This document shows positions 38,682 through 48,229 of a DNA stretch of 64,000 bases, piece by piece. Source of the DNA: an uncultured Pseudokineococcus sp. (GTDB lineage Bacteria; Actinomycetota; Actinomycetes; Actinomycetales; Quadrisphaeraceae). A program made the position numbers and the translations under genes. The notes under the pieces were generated by a model. That model had not been told where the DNA came from, searched no databases, and saw only the letters and a program-made list of their open reading frames with translations. The stretch covers positions 93,693 to 157,692 of the forward strand of contig NZ_CANMPM010000010.1 in the NCBI RefSeq assembly GCF_947499845.1. Reading direction: 5' to 3'. The stretch's first letter is position 1. The number at the start of each line of letters is the position of its first letter.

Positions 38682-40955
38682 GTGAGCACGCCGCAGGAGC
38701 AGCCGTTCGACGTCGACGCCGTCATGGCCCAGCTCACGCTCGAGGAGAAGGTCTCCCTCGCCTCGGGCTCGGACTTCTGGCACACCCAGGGCGTCGAGCG
38801 CCTCGGCGTGCCCGCGGTCATGGTCACCGACGGCCCGCACGGCCTGCGCAAGCAGGCCGGCGAGTCCGACCACGTGGGGCTCAACGACAGCGTGCCCGCC
38901 ACGTGCTTCCCGCCCGCGGCTGGCCTGGCGTCGACGTGGGACCCCGACCTGCTGCGCCGAGTCGGTGCCGCGCTCGGCGACGAGTGCCGCGCCGAGCAGG
39001 TCGCCGTCCTCCTCGGCCCGGGCGTCAACATGAAGCGCAGCCCCCTGTGCGGCCGGAACTTCGAGTACTTCTCCGAGGACCCGCTGCTCGCCGGCGAGCT
39101 GGCCGCTGCGCTCGTGCAGGGCGTGCAGAGCCGCGGCGTCGGCACCTCGCTCAAGCACTTCGCGGCCAACAACCAGGAGACCGAGCGGATAAGCGTCTCC
39201 GCCGAGGTCGACGAGCGGACGCTGCGGGAGATCTACCTGCCGGCCTTCGAGCGCGTGGTCACGCAGGCGCAGCCCTGGACCGTCATGTGCTCCTACAACA
39301 AGGTCAACGGCGTCTACGCGAGCCAGGACCCGTGGCTGCTCACCCAGGTGCTGCGCGAGGACTGGGGCTTCGAGGGCCTCGTCGTCTCCGACTGGGGCGC
39401 CGTCGACGAGCGGTGGCGCGGTGTCGCGGCCGGCCTCGACCTCGAGATGCCCGCCTCGGGCGGGTCCGGGGACGCGAGCATCCGGGAGGCGATCGCGGAC
39501 GGGCACCTGTCGACGGAGGAGCTCGACGTCGTCGTCCGGCGGAACCTGCAGCTGCTTGAGCGCGCGCTCCCGGCCCTGGCGCCCGGCCAGACCTTCGACG
39601 CCGACGCCCACCACGCGCTCGCCCGCGAGGCGGCGCAGCAGAGCGCCGTCCTGCTCGCCAACGACGGGGTCCTGCCGCTCGACCCGACCACCGGTGGTCG
39701 CATCGCCGTCATCGGGGAGATGGCGCGCAGCCCGCGCTACCAGGGCGCCGGTTCCAGCCAGGTCAGCCCGACCCGCCTCGACGACGCCCTCACCGCCCTG
39801 CGCGAGGGCACGAGCCGCGAGGTCGTCTTCGCCGCCGGCTACGTCCCCGAGCCCGCGGAGGGCGAGGGGGCCGACGACGCGCTCGTCGCCGAGGCCGTCG
39901 GGGCCGCGCGCGGCGCCGAGGTCGCCGTCCTCTTCCTCGGGCTGCCCGCGTCGTGGGAGTCCGAGGGCTACGACCGCGAGCACCTCGACCTCCCCGGCGG
40001 CCAGTTCGCCCTCCTCGAGGCCGTGCGCGGCGTCTGCGACCGCGTCGTCGTCGTGCTCTCCAACGGGTCGGCCGTGGCGGTCGACGGCTGGGCGCACCAC
40101 GCCGACGCCCTGCTCGAGGGCTGGCTGCTCGGCCAGGCCGGCGGCGCGGCGACGGCGGACCTCCTCTACGGCGCCGTCTCGCCGTCCGGGCGCCTCGCCG
40201 AGACGGTCCCCGTGCGGATCGAGGACACCCCCGCGTACGGCGCCTTCCCCGGCGACAGCGGGGTCGTCCGCTACCGCGAGGGCCTGCTCATCGGCTACCG
40301 CTGGTACGACACCCGTCGCGCGCCCGTCTCCTTCCCCTTCGGGCACGGCCTGACCTACACGACCTTCGCGCACACCGACCTCGCCGTCCGCGCGACCGGG
40401 GCGGGCCAGGACGCGCGCGTCGCGGTCACCCTCACCGTCAGGAACACCGGCGACCGCGCCGGCGCCGAGGTCGTGCAGGTCTACGCGGCGCCGCAGGACG
40501 CCGGCGTCTTCCGTCCGGAGCAGGAGCTCGTCGGCTTCGCCCGCGTCGACCTCGAGCCCGGTGCGGCGCAGCAGGTCTCGCTCACGCTGTCGGCCCGCGA
40601 CCTCGGCCACTGGAGCGAGGTCCACCGCCGCTGGGTGCTCGAGGGCGGCCGCTACGAGGTCCGCGTCGGCGCGTCCTCGCGCGACGTCCGCCAGCGGGCG
40701 GTCGTCGACGTCGAGGGCGAGGACCTCGTGGCGCTCCTCACCCCGCGGTCCGAGGCGGGTACGTGGCTCGAGCACCCCGTCGCCGGGCCCGACCTGCGGT
40801 CCCGCCTGGGCGACGCCGCCGCGATGCTCGACGACGCGCAGCACGGCCGGATGATGCGGGCGATCCCGCTCGTGCGGCTCACGCGCTTCCCGGGGTTCCC
40901 CGTCGACGAGGCCGACCTGCCCGCGCTCGCGGACGCGGCGAACGCCGCCCGCTGA
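38682..40955 (+). CDS. GH3 beta-glucosidase
   Basis: 757 aa from GTG 38682, with AGGAGG seven bases upstream. N-terminal barrel (TDGPHGLRKQ; LGPGVNMKRSPLCGRNFEYFSEDP; KHFAANNQETER; nucleophile Asp237 in VVSDWGAV), the alpha/beta sandwich with LPASWESEGYDREHLDLP supplying the acid, and the fibronectin-III C-terminal domain (FPFGHGLTYTTF; TVRNTGDRAGAEVVQVY). No signal peptide, so it acts on imported beta-glucosides. TAGCGT at 38586-38591 is a likely -10. The ROK regulator and four-gene redox operon lie just downstream and may be functionally linked. Confidence 0.93.
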   Translation: MSTPQEQPFDVDAVMAQLTLEEKVSLASGSDFWHTQGVERLGVPAVMVTDGPHGLRKQAGESDHVGLNDSVPATCFPPAAGLASTWDPDLLRRVGAALGDECRAEQVAVLLGPGVNMKRSPLCGRNFEYFSEDPLLAGELAAALVQGVQSRGVGTSLKHFAANNQETERISVSAEVDERTLREIYLPAFERVVTQAQPWTVMCSYNKVNGVYASQDPWLLTQVLREDWGFEGLVVSDWGAVDERWRGVAAGLDLEMPASGGSGDASIREAIADGHLSTEELDVVVRRNLQLLERALPALAPGQTFDADAHHALAREAAQQSAVLLANDGVLPLDPTTGGRIAVIGEMARSPRYQGAGSSQVSPTRLDDALTALREGTSREVVFAAGYVPEPAEGEGADDALVAEAVGAARGAEVAVLFLGLPASWESEGYDREHLDLPGGQFALLEAVRGVCDRVVVVLSNGSAVAVDGWAHHADALLEGWLLGQAGGAATADLLYGAVSPSGRLAETVPVRIEDTPAYGAFPGDSGVVRYREGLLIGYRWYDTRRAPVSFPFGHGLTYTTFAHTDLAVRATGAGQDARVAVTLTVRNTGDRAGAEVVQVYAAPQDAGVFRPEQELVGFARVDLEPGAAQQVSLTLSARDLGHWSEVHRRWVLEGGRYEVRVGASSRDVRQRAVVDVEGEDLVALLTPRSEAGTWLEHPVAGPDLRSRLGDAAAMLDDAQHGRMMRAIPLVRLTRFPGFPVDEADLPALADAANAAR

Positions 40956-40964
40956 GGCGGACGC

Positions 40965-40990
40965 GGCGCGGCCGGAGCGCCGGTCGCGCC
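40965..40990. terminator. 11-bp-stem hairpin between GH3 and ROK genes
   Basis: GGCGCGGCCGG (40965-40975) pairs with 40980-40990 with one G-T type mismatch and a 4-base loop, between the convergent GH3 (+) and ROK (-) genes. Confidence 0.7.
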
Positions 40991-41018
40991 TGGGGCTGTC
41001 CGGGCGCGACGGCGCCCG

Positions 41019-42257
41019 TCAGGCCGGGTCGAGCAGGTGCTGCGCCACGACGAGCGCGGCTCCGAGCAGCGCGCCGTCGGCCCCGGCGCGCGGCGTCGCG
41101 ATGGTGAGGTGCCGCGTCGCCAGCGGCGTCGAGCGCCGGTAGACGACCTCGCGGACGCCGGCGAGCAGGTCCTCGCCCGCCAGGGCGAGCGACCCGCCCA
41201 CGACGAGCGCGCCGGGGTTGAGCAGGTTGACGCACGTCGAGAGCACCTCGCCGAGGTCGCGGCCCGCCTGGCGCACGAGGTCGAGCGCCAGCGGGTCGCC
41301 GGCGCGGACGAGGGCGACGACGTCGCGGCTCGTCCGCGCCGCCCGCCCCTGCGCGCGCAGACGCGCGGCGACGGCGGTGCCGCTGGCCAGCGCCTCGAGC
41401 GTCGTCCCGTCGTCGGGCGCCCCGGGGGCACCGGCGCCGCCCGGCCCGGCGACGTGGACGGCCCCGAGGTCGCCGGCGCTGCCCTGCGCGCCGCGCTGCA
41501 GCCGGCCGCCGCTGACGACGCCGGCGCCGACCCCGGTGGCGACCTTGACGAAGAGCAGGTCCTCCTCGGCCGGCCAGCTGCTCGCGTGCTCGCCGAGGGC
41601 GAGGAGGTTGACGTCGTTGTCCACGAGGACGGGCAGGTCGTCCCTGCCCAGGTCGTCGGCTGGAGGAGCGAGGCCCCGGGCGACCAGCCGGGCGCGCACC
41701 TCGCCGGGCACGTCCACGCCGTCCCAGCCCGGCATGATCGGCGGCCGCACCGGTCGGCCGGTGGCGTGCTCGACGGGCCCGGGCAGGCCGACGCCCGCGC
41801 CCCCGAGGACCCCCGAGCTCCCGGCGGCGCTCCCGCCGCCGAGCTCCGCCACCAGCTCCGCCGCGGCCTCGGCCACCCAGTCGAGCACCGGGCCCGGGCC
41901 GTCGGCGATCGACAGGGCGCGCGAGCGGCTGCCGAGCGCCCGGCCGGCGAGGTCGGCGACGGCGACCGACCCGTGCGCCGCCCCGAGGTCGACGGCGAGG
42001 ACGACCCGCGCGTCGGGCCGGAACTCGACCCGCGCGGGGGGCCGGCCGCCCGTCGACGGCGCCTCGCCCGCGGGGGCGACGAGCCCGGCGGCGACGAGCT
42101 GGTCGACGCGCGCCTGCACGGTCGAGCGGGCCAGGCCGGTCTCGGCGGCGATCTCCGAGCGCGTGCGCGGCGGCCCGGAGCGCAGCAGCCGCAGGACGGG
42201 CGCGGCGCCGGGGGGCACGAGGGCCCCGGCGTCCTGCGGCGCGCCACCTGCGGTCAC
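41019..42257 (-). CDS. ROK-family transcriptional repressor
   Basis: 412 aa from GTG 42257; the frame stays open further 5', but that stretch covers the operator and divergent promoter. N-terminal winged helix (LLRSGPPRTRSEIAAETGLARSTVQARVDQLVAAGLV), then the ROK sugar-kinase-like domain: VLAVDLGAAHGSVAVADLAG, GVGLPGPVE, VLVDNDVNLLALGEH and GGRLQRGAQGSAGDLGAVHV. The usual zinc-site cysteines of ROK kinases are missing, as expected for an actinobacterial repressor. It is divergent from the isomerase/dehydrogenase operon and almost certainly controls it. Confidence 0.9.
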   Translation of the reverse strand: MTAGGAPQDAGALVPPGAAPVLRLLRSGPPRTRSEIAAETGLARSTVQARVDQLVAAGLVAPAGEAPSTGGRPPARVEFRPDARVVLAVDLGAAHGSVAVADLAGRALGSRSRALSIADGPGPVLDWVAEAAAELVAELGGGSAAGSSGVLGGAGVGLPGPVEHATGRPVRPPIMPGWDGVDVPGEVRARLVARGLAPPADDLGRDDLPVLVDNDVNLLALGEHASSWPAEEDLLFVKVATGVGAGVVSGGRLQRGAQGSAGDLGAVHVAGPGGAGAPGAPDDGTTLEALASGTAVAARLRAQGRAARTSRDVVALVRAGDPLALDLVRQAGRDLGEVLSTCVNLLNPGALVVGGSLALAGEDLLAGVREVVYRRSTPLATRHLTIATPRAGADGALLGAALVVAQHLLDPA

Positions 42258-42324
42258 GGGGGCAGTCAACCAGCACGGCCGCCCGCACGGCGGAAGGGTG
42301 TCGCCGTCCGGCCGACTTGTGCTT

Positions 42325-42341
42325 GACTGCTGGCAGAAGTC
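42325..42341. promoter_or_regulatory. Candidate ROK operator
   Basis: GACTGCTGGCAGAAGTC is a 17-bp palindrome with one mismatch, centred between the divergent ROK gene and operon. TTGACT (42323-42328), a possible -35 for the operon, overlaps it, so binding would block transcription. A larger dyad (GACTTGTGC at 42314 against GCAGAAGTC) surrounds it. Confidence 0.6.
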
Positions 42342-42363
42342 CAGCGACTCGACGAGGAGACCC

Positions 42364-43140
42364 GTGACCACCGCACCGACCGCCGACGGCCTGCTGTCCG
42401 TCCAGCTCTACACGCTGCGCGAGCGGCTGCAGGAGGACCTCACCGGGACCCTCCGGGCGCTCGCCGACCTCGGCTTCGCCCAGGTCGAGCCCTTCTCCTT
42501 CACCTCCTTCGGCGAGGGCGGCGCCGACCTCGGCCGCGCCCTCGCCGAGACCGGCCTGAGCGCCCCGACGACGCACCAGCACCTCGTCGGGCTGTCCGAG
42601 GACGAGCTCGACGCCGTCTTCGCGGCCGCTGCGGCGCTCGGCATCGGGCGCGTCGTCGAGCCGATGGTCGGCGCCGACCGCTGGGGCACCGCGGACGACG
42701 TCGCCGCCGTCGCCGCCGAGCTCAACGCGGCCGCGGTCGTCGGCGCCCGGCACGGCGTCGCCGTCGGGTACCACAACCACGCGCACGAGCTCGAGAGCGT
42801 GATCGACGGGCGCCCGGCCCTCGAGGTCCTCGCCGACTCCCTCGACGACGCCGTCGGCCTCGAGGTCGACACCTACTGGGTGGCCGTCGGCGGGCAGGAC
42901 CCGGTGGCGCTGCTGCAGCGCCTCGGCGGCCGCGTCGTCGCGCTGCACCTCAAGGACGGTCCCGTCTCGACGGACACGGCCGACCAGGTGGCCCTCGGCC
43001 AGGGGCGCATGCCCGTGGCCGACATCGTCGCCGCCGCCCCGACCGCCCTGCGCGTCGTCGAGCTCGACGACTCCCGCGGGGACCGCCTGCAGGCCGTCGC
43101 CGACAGCGCGGCCTTCCTGCGCGAGCAGGGCCTGGCGTGA
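42364..43140 (+). CDS. Sugar isomerase/lyase-type TIM barrel (AP endonuclease 2 fold), first of operon
   Basis: 258 aa from GTG 42364, with GAGGAGA upstream. Xylose-isomerase-like TIM barrel: VQLYTLRERLQEDLTGTLRALADLGFAQVEPF at the start, then GYHNHAHELE, GLEVDTYWVAVGG, ALHLKDGP and VVELDDSRGD supply the metal-binding acids and histidines. Relatives include inosose dehydratase-type (IolE/IolI) enzymes and lyases or hydratases acting on 3-keto sugars. First gene of four that overlap end to end, opposite the ROK repressor. Confidence 0.85.
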   Translation: MTTAPTADGLLSVQLYTLRERLQEDLTGTLRALADLGFAQVEPFSFTSFGEGGADLGRALAETGLSAPTTHQHLVGLSEDELDAVFAAAAALGIGRVVEPMVGADRWGTADDVAAVAAELNAAAVVGARHGVAVGYHNHAHELESVIDGRPALEVLADSLDDAVGLEVDTYWVAVGGQDPVALLQRLGGRVVALHLKDGPVSTDTADQVALGQGRMPVADIVAAAPTALRVVELDDSRGDRLQAVADSAAFLREQGLA

Positions 43141-44264
43141 GCGCCGCGACCACGGACGGCGCCCGCACCGGCCCCGTCGTCGTCGGGCTCGTCGGGGCCG
43201 GGACGATCAGCCGCCAGTACCTCGGCAACCTCACGGCGTTCCCGGACCTCGACGTCCGCTGGGTCGCCGACCTCGACGTCGACCGCGCCGCCGAGCGCGC
43301 GGCCGAGTTCGACGTCCCCCGCTCGGGCACGGTCGCCGAGCTGCTGGCCGACGACGAGGTCGAGGTCGTCGTCAACCTCACCATCCCCGCCGTGCACGTC
43401 GAGGTGGGACTGCAGATCGTCGCGGCCGGCAAGCACGTGTGGGGTGAGAAGCCCCTCGCCCTCGACCTCGAGGGCGGCCGCCGCCTGCTCGAGGCCGCCC
43501 GCGCGGCGGGCCTGCGCGCGGCGTCCGCGCCCGACACCTTCCTCGGCGCCGGCCTGCAGACGACGCGCCGCGTGCTCGAGTCCGGCCGCGTCGGCGCCCC
43601 GCTGTCGGCGCTGGTGCTCTTCCAGGGCCCCGGCCCGGAGTCGTGGCACCCGGACCCGGCCTTCCTCTTCGCCGAGGGCGCCGGGCCGCTCTTCGACATC
43701 GGCCCCTACTACCTGACGGCGCTCGTCCAGCTCCTCGGGCCGATCCGGCGCGTCAGCGCGACGTCCTCGGTCGCCCGCCCGGTGCGGACCATCGGCTCGG
43801 GCCCCAAGGCCGGCCAGCAGTTCGACGTCACGGTCGCCACGCACGTCAGCGCGCTCTACGAGTTCGCCGGCGGGGCCAGCGCCGTCGCCCTCTTCAGCTT
43901 CGACTCGGCCGTCAAGCGCACCCAGCTCGAGGTCGCGGGCTCCGAGGGCACGCTCGTCGTGCCCGACCCCAACACCTTCGAGGGCGAGGTCGGCGTCCAC
44001 CGCCTCGACGAGGACCTCGTCGCCGAGCCCGCGGTCGGTGCGACGACGACGCGCGGCACCGGCGTCCTCGAGCTCGCCCGGGCCATCCGCGCGGGCGTGC
44101 CCGAGCGCGCCTCGGGCGACCTGGCGCTCCACGTGCTCGACGCGATGGTCTCGACGACGCGCGCCGCCACCGACGGCGCCCCCGTCGAGCTGACGACGAC
44201 GGTCGACGTCGCCCCGGCCCTGCCCGAGGACTTCGACCCGACCGCGCGGACCCTTACCTCGTGA
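43137..44264 (+). CDS. Gfo/Idh/MocA-family sugar dehydrogenase 1
   Basis: 375 aa from GTG 43137, overlapping the previous stop. Rossmann start [19 protein letters not shown], dinucleotide-side motif [15 protein letters not shown] (the Lys is the usual catalytic lysine), and the C-terminal beta-sheet domain with [16 protein letters not shown]. It should oxidise or reduce a sugar hydroxyl with NAD(P). Only modestly similar to the next gene's product, so the two are likely to have different steps. Confidence 0.88.
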   Translation: MSAATTDGARTGPVVVGLVGAGTISRQYLGNLTAFPDLDVRWVADLDVDRAAERAAEFDVPRSGTVAELLADDEVEVVVNLTIPAVHVEVGLQIVAAGKHVWGEKPLALDLEGGRRLLEAARAAGLRAASAPDTFLGAGLQTTRRVLESGRVGAPLSALVLFQGPGPESWHPDPAFLFAEGAGPLFDIGPYYLTALVQLLGPIRRVSATSSVARPVRTIGSGPKAGQQFDVTVATHVSALYEFAGGASAVALFSFDSAVKRTQLEVAGSEGTLVVPDPNTFEGEVGVHRLDEDLVAEPAVGATTTRGTGVLELARAIRAGVPERASGDLALHVLDAMVSTTRAATDGAPVELTTTVDVAPALPEDFDPTARTLTS

Positions 44265-45442
44265 GCCCTCTCCTCGAGGCCCCCGCCCCCGCCCCCGCCC
44301 CCGGCGACGCCGGGAGCGGGGGCCCGCTCGGCGCTGCCGTCGTCGGCGGCGGCTTCATGGCGGCCGTCCACACCCGGGCGGCGCGCACGGCCCGCGCCCG
44401 GCTCGTCGGCGCGCTGACCTCGACGCCCGAGGGCTCGCGGCGCGCCGCCGCGGCGCTCGGGCACGAGCGGGCCTACGGCTCGCTGGAGGAGCTGCTCGCG
44501 GACGACGCCGTCGACGTCGTCCACGTCTGCACGCCCAACGCGCTGCACGCCGAGCAGGTGCTCGCGGCCGTCGCGGCCGGCAAGCACGTCGTCTGCGAGA
44601 AGCCGCTGGCCACGAGCCCCGAGGAGGCCGCGGCCGTCGTCGACGCCTCGGCGGCCGCGGGCGTCGTCGTCGCCGTGCCCTTCGTCTACCGCTTCCACCC
44701 GATGGTCCGCGAGGCGCGGGCGCGGGTGCGCTCCGGCGAGGTCGGCCGCGTCCTCACCGTCGCTGGCTCCTACCTGCAGGACTGGATGCTCGGCCCCGAG
44801 GACGACGACTGGCGCGTCGACCCGGAGCGCGGCGGGCCCAGCCGGGCCTTCGCCGACATCGGCTCCCACCTCGTCGACCTCCTCGAGACGGTGACGGGGG
44901 ACCGGGTGTCCTCCCTCGCGGCGACGCTGTCGACCGTCCACCCGCACCGCGCGCAGCACCGCGACGTGGCGACGGAGGACGCCGCCGCCGTCGTCGTCCG
45001 GACGGCGGGCGGCGCCGTCGGCACGCTGCTCGTCTCGCAGGTGGCGCCGGGCCGCAAGAACCGCCTCCACCTCGAGGTCGCGGGCTCGGCCGAGAGCCTG
45101 GCCTTCGACCAGGAGGACCCGGAGCGGCTGTGGGTCGGCCGGCGCTCCGGCAGCCTGCTCGTGCCGCGCGACGCCGACCAGCTCGCGCCCGACGCCGCCC
45201 GGCTGTGCGCCGTCCCGGCCGGGCACCCGCAGGGCTACCAGGACGCCTTCGACGCCTTCGTCGCCGACGCCCACGCCGCCGCCCGCGGGGCCGCCCCCGA
45301 GGCGCTGCCCATCGCCGCCGACGGCGCCCGCGCCGTCGACCTCACCGCCGCCGTCCTGGCCTCCCACCGCTCGGGCGGCTGGGTCGACGTGCCCGCGCCC
45401 CGCACCGCCCCCCTCCCCAGCCCTGCAGGAGCCGCCTCGTGA
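44261..45442 (+). CDS. Gfo/Idh/MocA-family sugar dehydrogenase 2
   Basis: 393 aa from GTG 44261, overlapping the previous stop. After an Ala/Pro-rich leader comes [19 protein letters not shown], then [33 protein letters not shown] with catalytic Lys, [18 protein letters not shown] and [27 protein letters not shown], whose Asp/His are the typical active-site residues. A second NAD(P)-dependent sugar oxidoreductase in one operon suggests an oxidise-then-reduce sequence. Confidence 0.88.
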   Translation: MSPLLEAPAPAPAPGDAGSGGPLGAAVVGGGFMAAVHTRAARTARARLVGALTSTPEGSRRAAAALGHERAYGSLEELLADDAVDVVHVCTPNALHAEQVLAAVAAGKHVVCEKPLATSPEEAAAVVDASAAAGVVVAVPFVYRFHPMVREARARVRSGEVGRVLTVAGSYLQDWMLGPEDDDWRVDPERGGPSRAFADIGSHLVDLLETVTGDRVSSLAATLSTVHPHRAQHRDVATEDAAAVVVRTAGGAVGTLLVSQVAPGRKNRLHLEVAGSAESLAFDQEDPERLWVGRRSGSLLVPRDADQLAPDAARLCAVPAGHPQGYQDAFDAFVADAHAAARGAAPEALPIAADGARAVDLTAAVLASHRSGGWVDVPAPRTAPLPSPAGAAS

Positions 45443-46485
45443 CCGCTGAGCCCACCGACAGCACCACCGGCGCCCCCGGCGCCGGCCAGCCCGTCACCCT
45501 CTTCACCGGGCAGTGGGCCGACCTGCCGCTCGAGGAGGTCGCGCGTCTCGCGGCCTCGTGGGGCTACGACGGCCTCGAGATCGCCTGCGGCCCGCACCTC
45601 GACGTGCAGCGCGCCGTCGAGGACGACGCCTACCTCGCCGAGCGCCGGGAGATCCTCGAGCGCAACGGCCTCCAGGTGTGGGCCATCTCCAACCACCTCT
45701 CCGGCCAGGCCGTCTGCGACGACCCGATCGACTTCCGCCACGAGGCGATCGTCCCGAAGCGGGTCTGGGGCGACGGCGACGCCGAGGGCGTCCGGCAGCG
45801 CGCCGCCGAGGAGATGCGGCTGACGGCGCGGACGGCGCGACGCCTGGGCGTCGACGTCGTCGTCGGCTTCACGGGCTCGAAGATCTGGCCCTACGTCGCC
45901 CAGTTCCCGCCCGTCCCGGCCTCGGTCATGGAGGAGGGGTACGAGGACTTCGCGCGCCGCTGGAACCCGGTGCTCGACGTCTTCGACGGCGAGGGCGTGC
46001 GCTTCGCCCACGAGGTGCACCCCAGCGAGATCGCCTACGACTACTGGTCGACGGTGCGCGCGCTCGAGGCCCTCGAGCACCGCGACGCCTTCGCCTTCAA
46101 CTGGGACCCGAGCCACATGATGTGGCAGGGCATCGACCCGGTGGCCTTCATCACCGAGTTCGCCGACCGCATCGTCCACGTGGACTGCAAGGACACGCGC
46201 CTGCGCCCGGCCAACGGCCGCGCCGGGGTCCTCGGCTCGCACCTGCCGTGGGGCGACGCGCGCCGCTCGTGGGACTTCGTCTCCACCGGCCGCGGCGACG
46301 TGCCGTGGGAGGACTCCTTCCGCGCCCTGCGCGCCATCGGCTACGCCGGCCCGATCTCCGTGGAGTGGGAGGACGCCGGCATGGACCGCCTCAAGGGCGC
46401 GGCCGAGGCCGTCGGCTTCGTGCGCTCGCTGCTGTGGGACCGCCCGACGGCGTCCTTCGACGCCGCCTTCAGCAGCCAGGACTGA
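45439..46485 (+). CDS. Sugar isomerase/hydratase-type TIM barrel, last of operon
   Basis: 348 aa from GTG 45439, overlapping the previous stop. Xylose-isomerase-like barrel with metal ligands in [39 protein letters not shown] and [30 protein letters not shown] marks a distinct subfamily often beside Gfo/Idh genes. Larger than the first barrel and clearly a different enzyme. GGACTGAGC is duplicated across the stop codon (46478-46499). Reaction on a keto-sugar intermediate (hydration, elimination or isomerisation) is inferred. Confidence 0.86.
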   Translation: MTAEPTDSTTGAPGAGQPVTLFTGQWADLPLEEVARLAASWGYDGLEIACGPHLDVQRAVEDDAYLAERREILERNGLQVWAISNHLSGQAVCDDPIDFRHEAIVPKRVWGDGDAEGVRQRAAEEMRLTARTARRLGVDVVVGFTGSKIWPYVAQFPPVPASVMEEGYEDFARRWNPVLDVFDGEGVRFAHEVHPSEIAYDYWSTVRALEALEHRDAFAFNWDPSHMMWQGIDPVAFITEFADRIVHVDCKDTRLRPANGRAGVLGSHLPWGDARRSWDFVSTGRGDVPWEDSFRALRAIGYAGPISVEWEDAGMDRLKGAAEAVGFVRSLLWDRPTASFDAAFSSQD

Positions 46486-46525
46486 GCCGGGACTGAGCGC
46501 CGGCCGGGCGCGCCGGACGGGTGCC

Positions 46526-47200
46526 GTGACCGGATCGATGCCGCACGACGCCCACGCGCGCCGCGCCCGCGGTGCCACCCTCGTCGCCGTGAGGACGTCC
46601 TGGGGGCGGGTCCGGGCGCGCCGGCACGCCGACGTGCCGACGAGCGGCGAGGCCGCCGAGCTGTGGAGCCGCGTCCTGCGGCGGCGCGGCGCCCTGGCCC
46701 TCTCGGCGCTCGGGGTCCTGTGGTCCGCCGCCGCGGCGACCGGGCTCGGGCTGCCGCGGGGGCTGTGGCTCGTGGGCGGTGCGCTCGTGCTCGCGGGGCT
46801 CTTCGCCGGCGTGGCGCACCGCCCCGTGCCCCGCACCGACGGCGGCATGACGGAGCGGCTGCGCGACCACCCGCCCGAGTGGCGGCGCCTGCTCGTCCGC
46901 ACGACGGGATCCCTGGCCCTCGTGCTCGCCGTCGTCCTCGTCCTCGGGGTGACGACGCACTCGCCGCAGGTGCTCGCGCCCTTCGCGGCGGCGGCCATGG
47001 GGGTGCACGGCATCCCGGCCGCCCACGCCCTCGACCAGCCCGAGTACCGCTGGGCCGGCGCCGGGCTCGTGCTCGCCGGCGCCACCGGCGTCGCGCTGCT
47101 CATCGCGGTGACGCCGTACGACGTCGTCCGCGACGTCGTCGGCGCGCTCGCCGCCGTGTCGCTGCTCGGGACGGCGGCGCGGCTGTCCGTGCGGCCCTGA
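46526..47200 (+). CDS. Membrane protein of unknown function
   Basis: 224 aa from GTG 46526. A later GTG at 46589 would give 203 aa and has a CACCCT element seven bases before it, like the leaderless genes here. Two helices (ALALSALGVLWSAAAATGLGL; LWLVGGALVLAGLFAGVAHRP), a hydrophilic middle (DGGMTERLRDHPPEWRRLL), then three or four more helices. No family recognised. Same strand as the redox operon but 40 bases beyond it. Confidence 0.65.
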   Translation: MTGSMPHDAHARRARGATLVAVRTSWGRVRARRHADVPTSGEAAELWSRVLRRRGALALSALGVLWSAAAATGLGLPRGLWLVGGALVLAGLFAGVAHRPVPRTDGGMTERLRDHPPEWRRLLVRTTGSLALVLAVVLVLGVTTHSPQVLAPFAAAAMGVHGIPAAHALDQPEYRWAGAGLVLAGATGVALLIAVTPYDVVRDVVGALAAVSLLGTAARLSVRP

Positions 47201-47285
47201 CGCGTCCCGCTGGAGCCCTCTTCCGCCCCGCCTCGCCGGGACCCGCCGCGTCCTGACCGGCCCCGCTCTCGCCCTGCGCGGCGGA

Positions 47286-47331
47286 CCTGTTCGTCGGACG
47301 TGACCGTGCACGGTCACGTCCGACGAACAGG
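47286..47331. terminator. 46-bp perfect palindrome
   Basis: Arms 47286-47308 and 47309-47331 are exact complements with no spacer (centre GTGCAC). It lies between two genes in the same direction, 85 bases after one stop and about 60 before the next start, so it most likely ends the upstream transcript. No U-tract. Confidence 0.7.
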
Positions 47332-47379
47332 CTCGACGCGGCGGGGACGGCGCGGTCGGGGGCGGCGCCGGGCGGGTGG

Positions 47380-47385
47380 CAGGGT
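47380..47385 (+). promoter_or_regulatory. -10 element for a leaderless TauE/SafE transcript
   Basis: CAGGGT eight bases before GTG 47394. With a -10 this close, transcription should begin at or next to the start codon. The paralogue downstream has the same arrangement. Confidence 0.4.
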
Positions 47386-47393
47386 GGCGGGTC

Positions 47394-48140
47394 GTGGCGA
47401 CCGCCGTGCTCCTCCTCGTGGCCGTGGTGCTCGGCGGGGTGAGCCAGCGCGTCACGGGCATGGGCTTCGCGCTCGTGACGGCGCCCTTCCTCGTCTTGCT
47501 CCTCGGCCCGGTCGGTGGCGTGCTCGTCGTCAACGTCTGCGCGGCGCTGACGAGCACGCTCATCCTCCTGCGCGTGCGGCGCGACGTCGCCTGGCGCCGG
47601 TACGCCCTCCTCGGCGGCGCGGCCGTCGTCGGCATCCTCCCCGGATCGGTGCTCGCGCAGGCCGCGCCCAGCGCGTGGCTCGAGCTCGTCGTCGGAGTCC
47701 TCGTGCTGCTGGCGCTCGCGTCCTCGCTCGTCGCGCGCCGGGCGCCGGCGGCCACGGGGACCGCGCCCGCCATCGTCGCGGGGCTCGCGGCCGGCGCGAT
47801 GAACACGACGGCGGGCGTCGGCGGCCCGGCCTTCAGCGTCTACGCCGTCGCGAGCCGGTGGCCCCAGCGGTCCTTCGCCGCGACCCTGCAGCCCCTGTTC
47901 ATCACGACCGGCCTCGTCTCCTTCGGCTCCAAGCTCGCCATCGACCCGTCGTCCCTGCCCGCGCTGGCCTGGTGGGTGTGGCTGGGCATCGCCGCGGCCC
48001 TCGGCCTCGGCGTCCTGCTCGGGGACCGGGTGTCCCGCCACCTCAGCCAGCGGACGGCGCGCGCCGGCCTCCTCGTCGTCGCCGCCACCGGCGCGGCGAC
48101 CATCGCCGTGCGCGGGCTCGTGGAGCTGCTCGCCGGCTGA
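47394..48140 (+). CDS. TauE/SafE-family anion exporter 1
   Basis: 248 aa from GTG 47394 (an in-frame GTG at 47376 would add six residues but would include the promoter). Seven or eight helices; GGVSQRVTGMGFALVTAPFLVLLLGP and GAMNTTAGVGGPAFSVYAVASRWPQRSFAATLQPLF are the two TauE repeats' signatures. The family exports sulfite, sulfoacetate or related organosulfur anions. A close relative follows immediately. Confidence 0.85.
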   Translation: MATAVLLLVAVVLGGVSQRVTGMGFALVTAPFLVLLLGPVGGVLVVNVCAALTSTLILLRVRRDVAWRRYALLGGAAVVGILPGSVLAQAAPSAWLELVVGVLVLLALASSLVARRAPAATGTAPAIVAGLAAGAMNTTAGVGGPAFSVYAVASRWPQRSFAATLQPLFITTGLVSFGSKLAIDPSSLPALAWWVWLGIAAALGLGVLLGDRVSRHLSQRTARAGLLVVAATGAATIAVRGLVELLAG

Positions 48141-48216
48141 CGGGGCACGGCGGCGCCGGACCGGCCGGCCGGCGGCGCCGGGCGGCCTCGCGCAGCGGGC
48201 TCCCGGGCGGCGGTGG

Positions 48217-48222
48217 CAGGGT
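48217..48222 (+). promoter_or_regulatory. -10 element for the second TauE/SafE transcript
   Basis: CAGGGT seven bases before GTG 48230, in the same GGTGGCAGGGTG context as the first copy, suggesting that the promoter was duplicated with the gene or reflects a shared leaderless class. Confidence 0.4.
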
Positions 48223-48229
48223 GCACGCC

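Noticed and set aside
41218..42363. Plus-strand coding upstream of the first TIM-barrel gene in the same frame
   Set aside because: This is antisense to the ROK repressor; the ribosome site GAGGAGA directly before GTG 42364 marks the real start.
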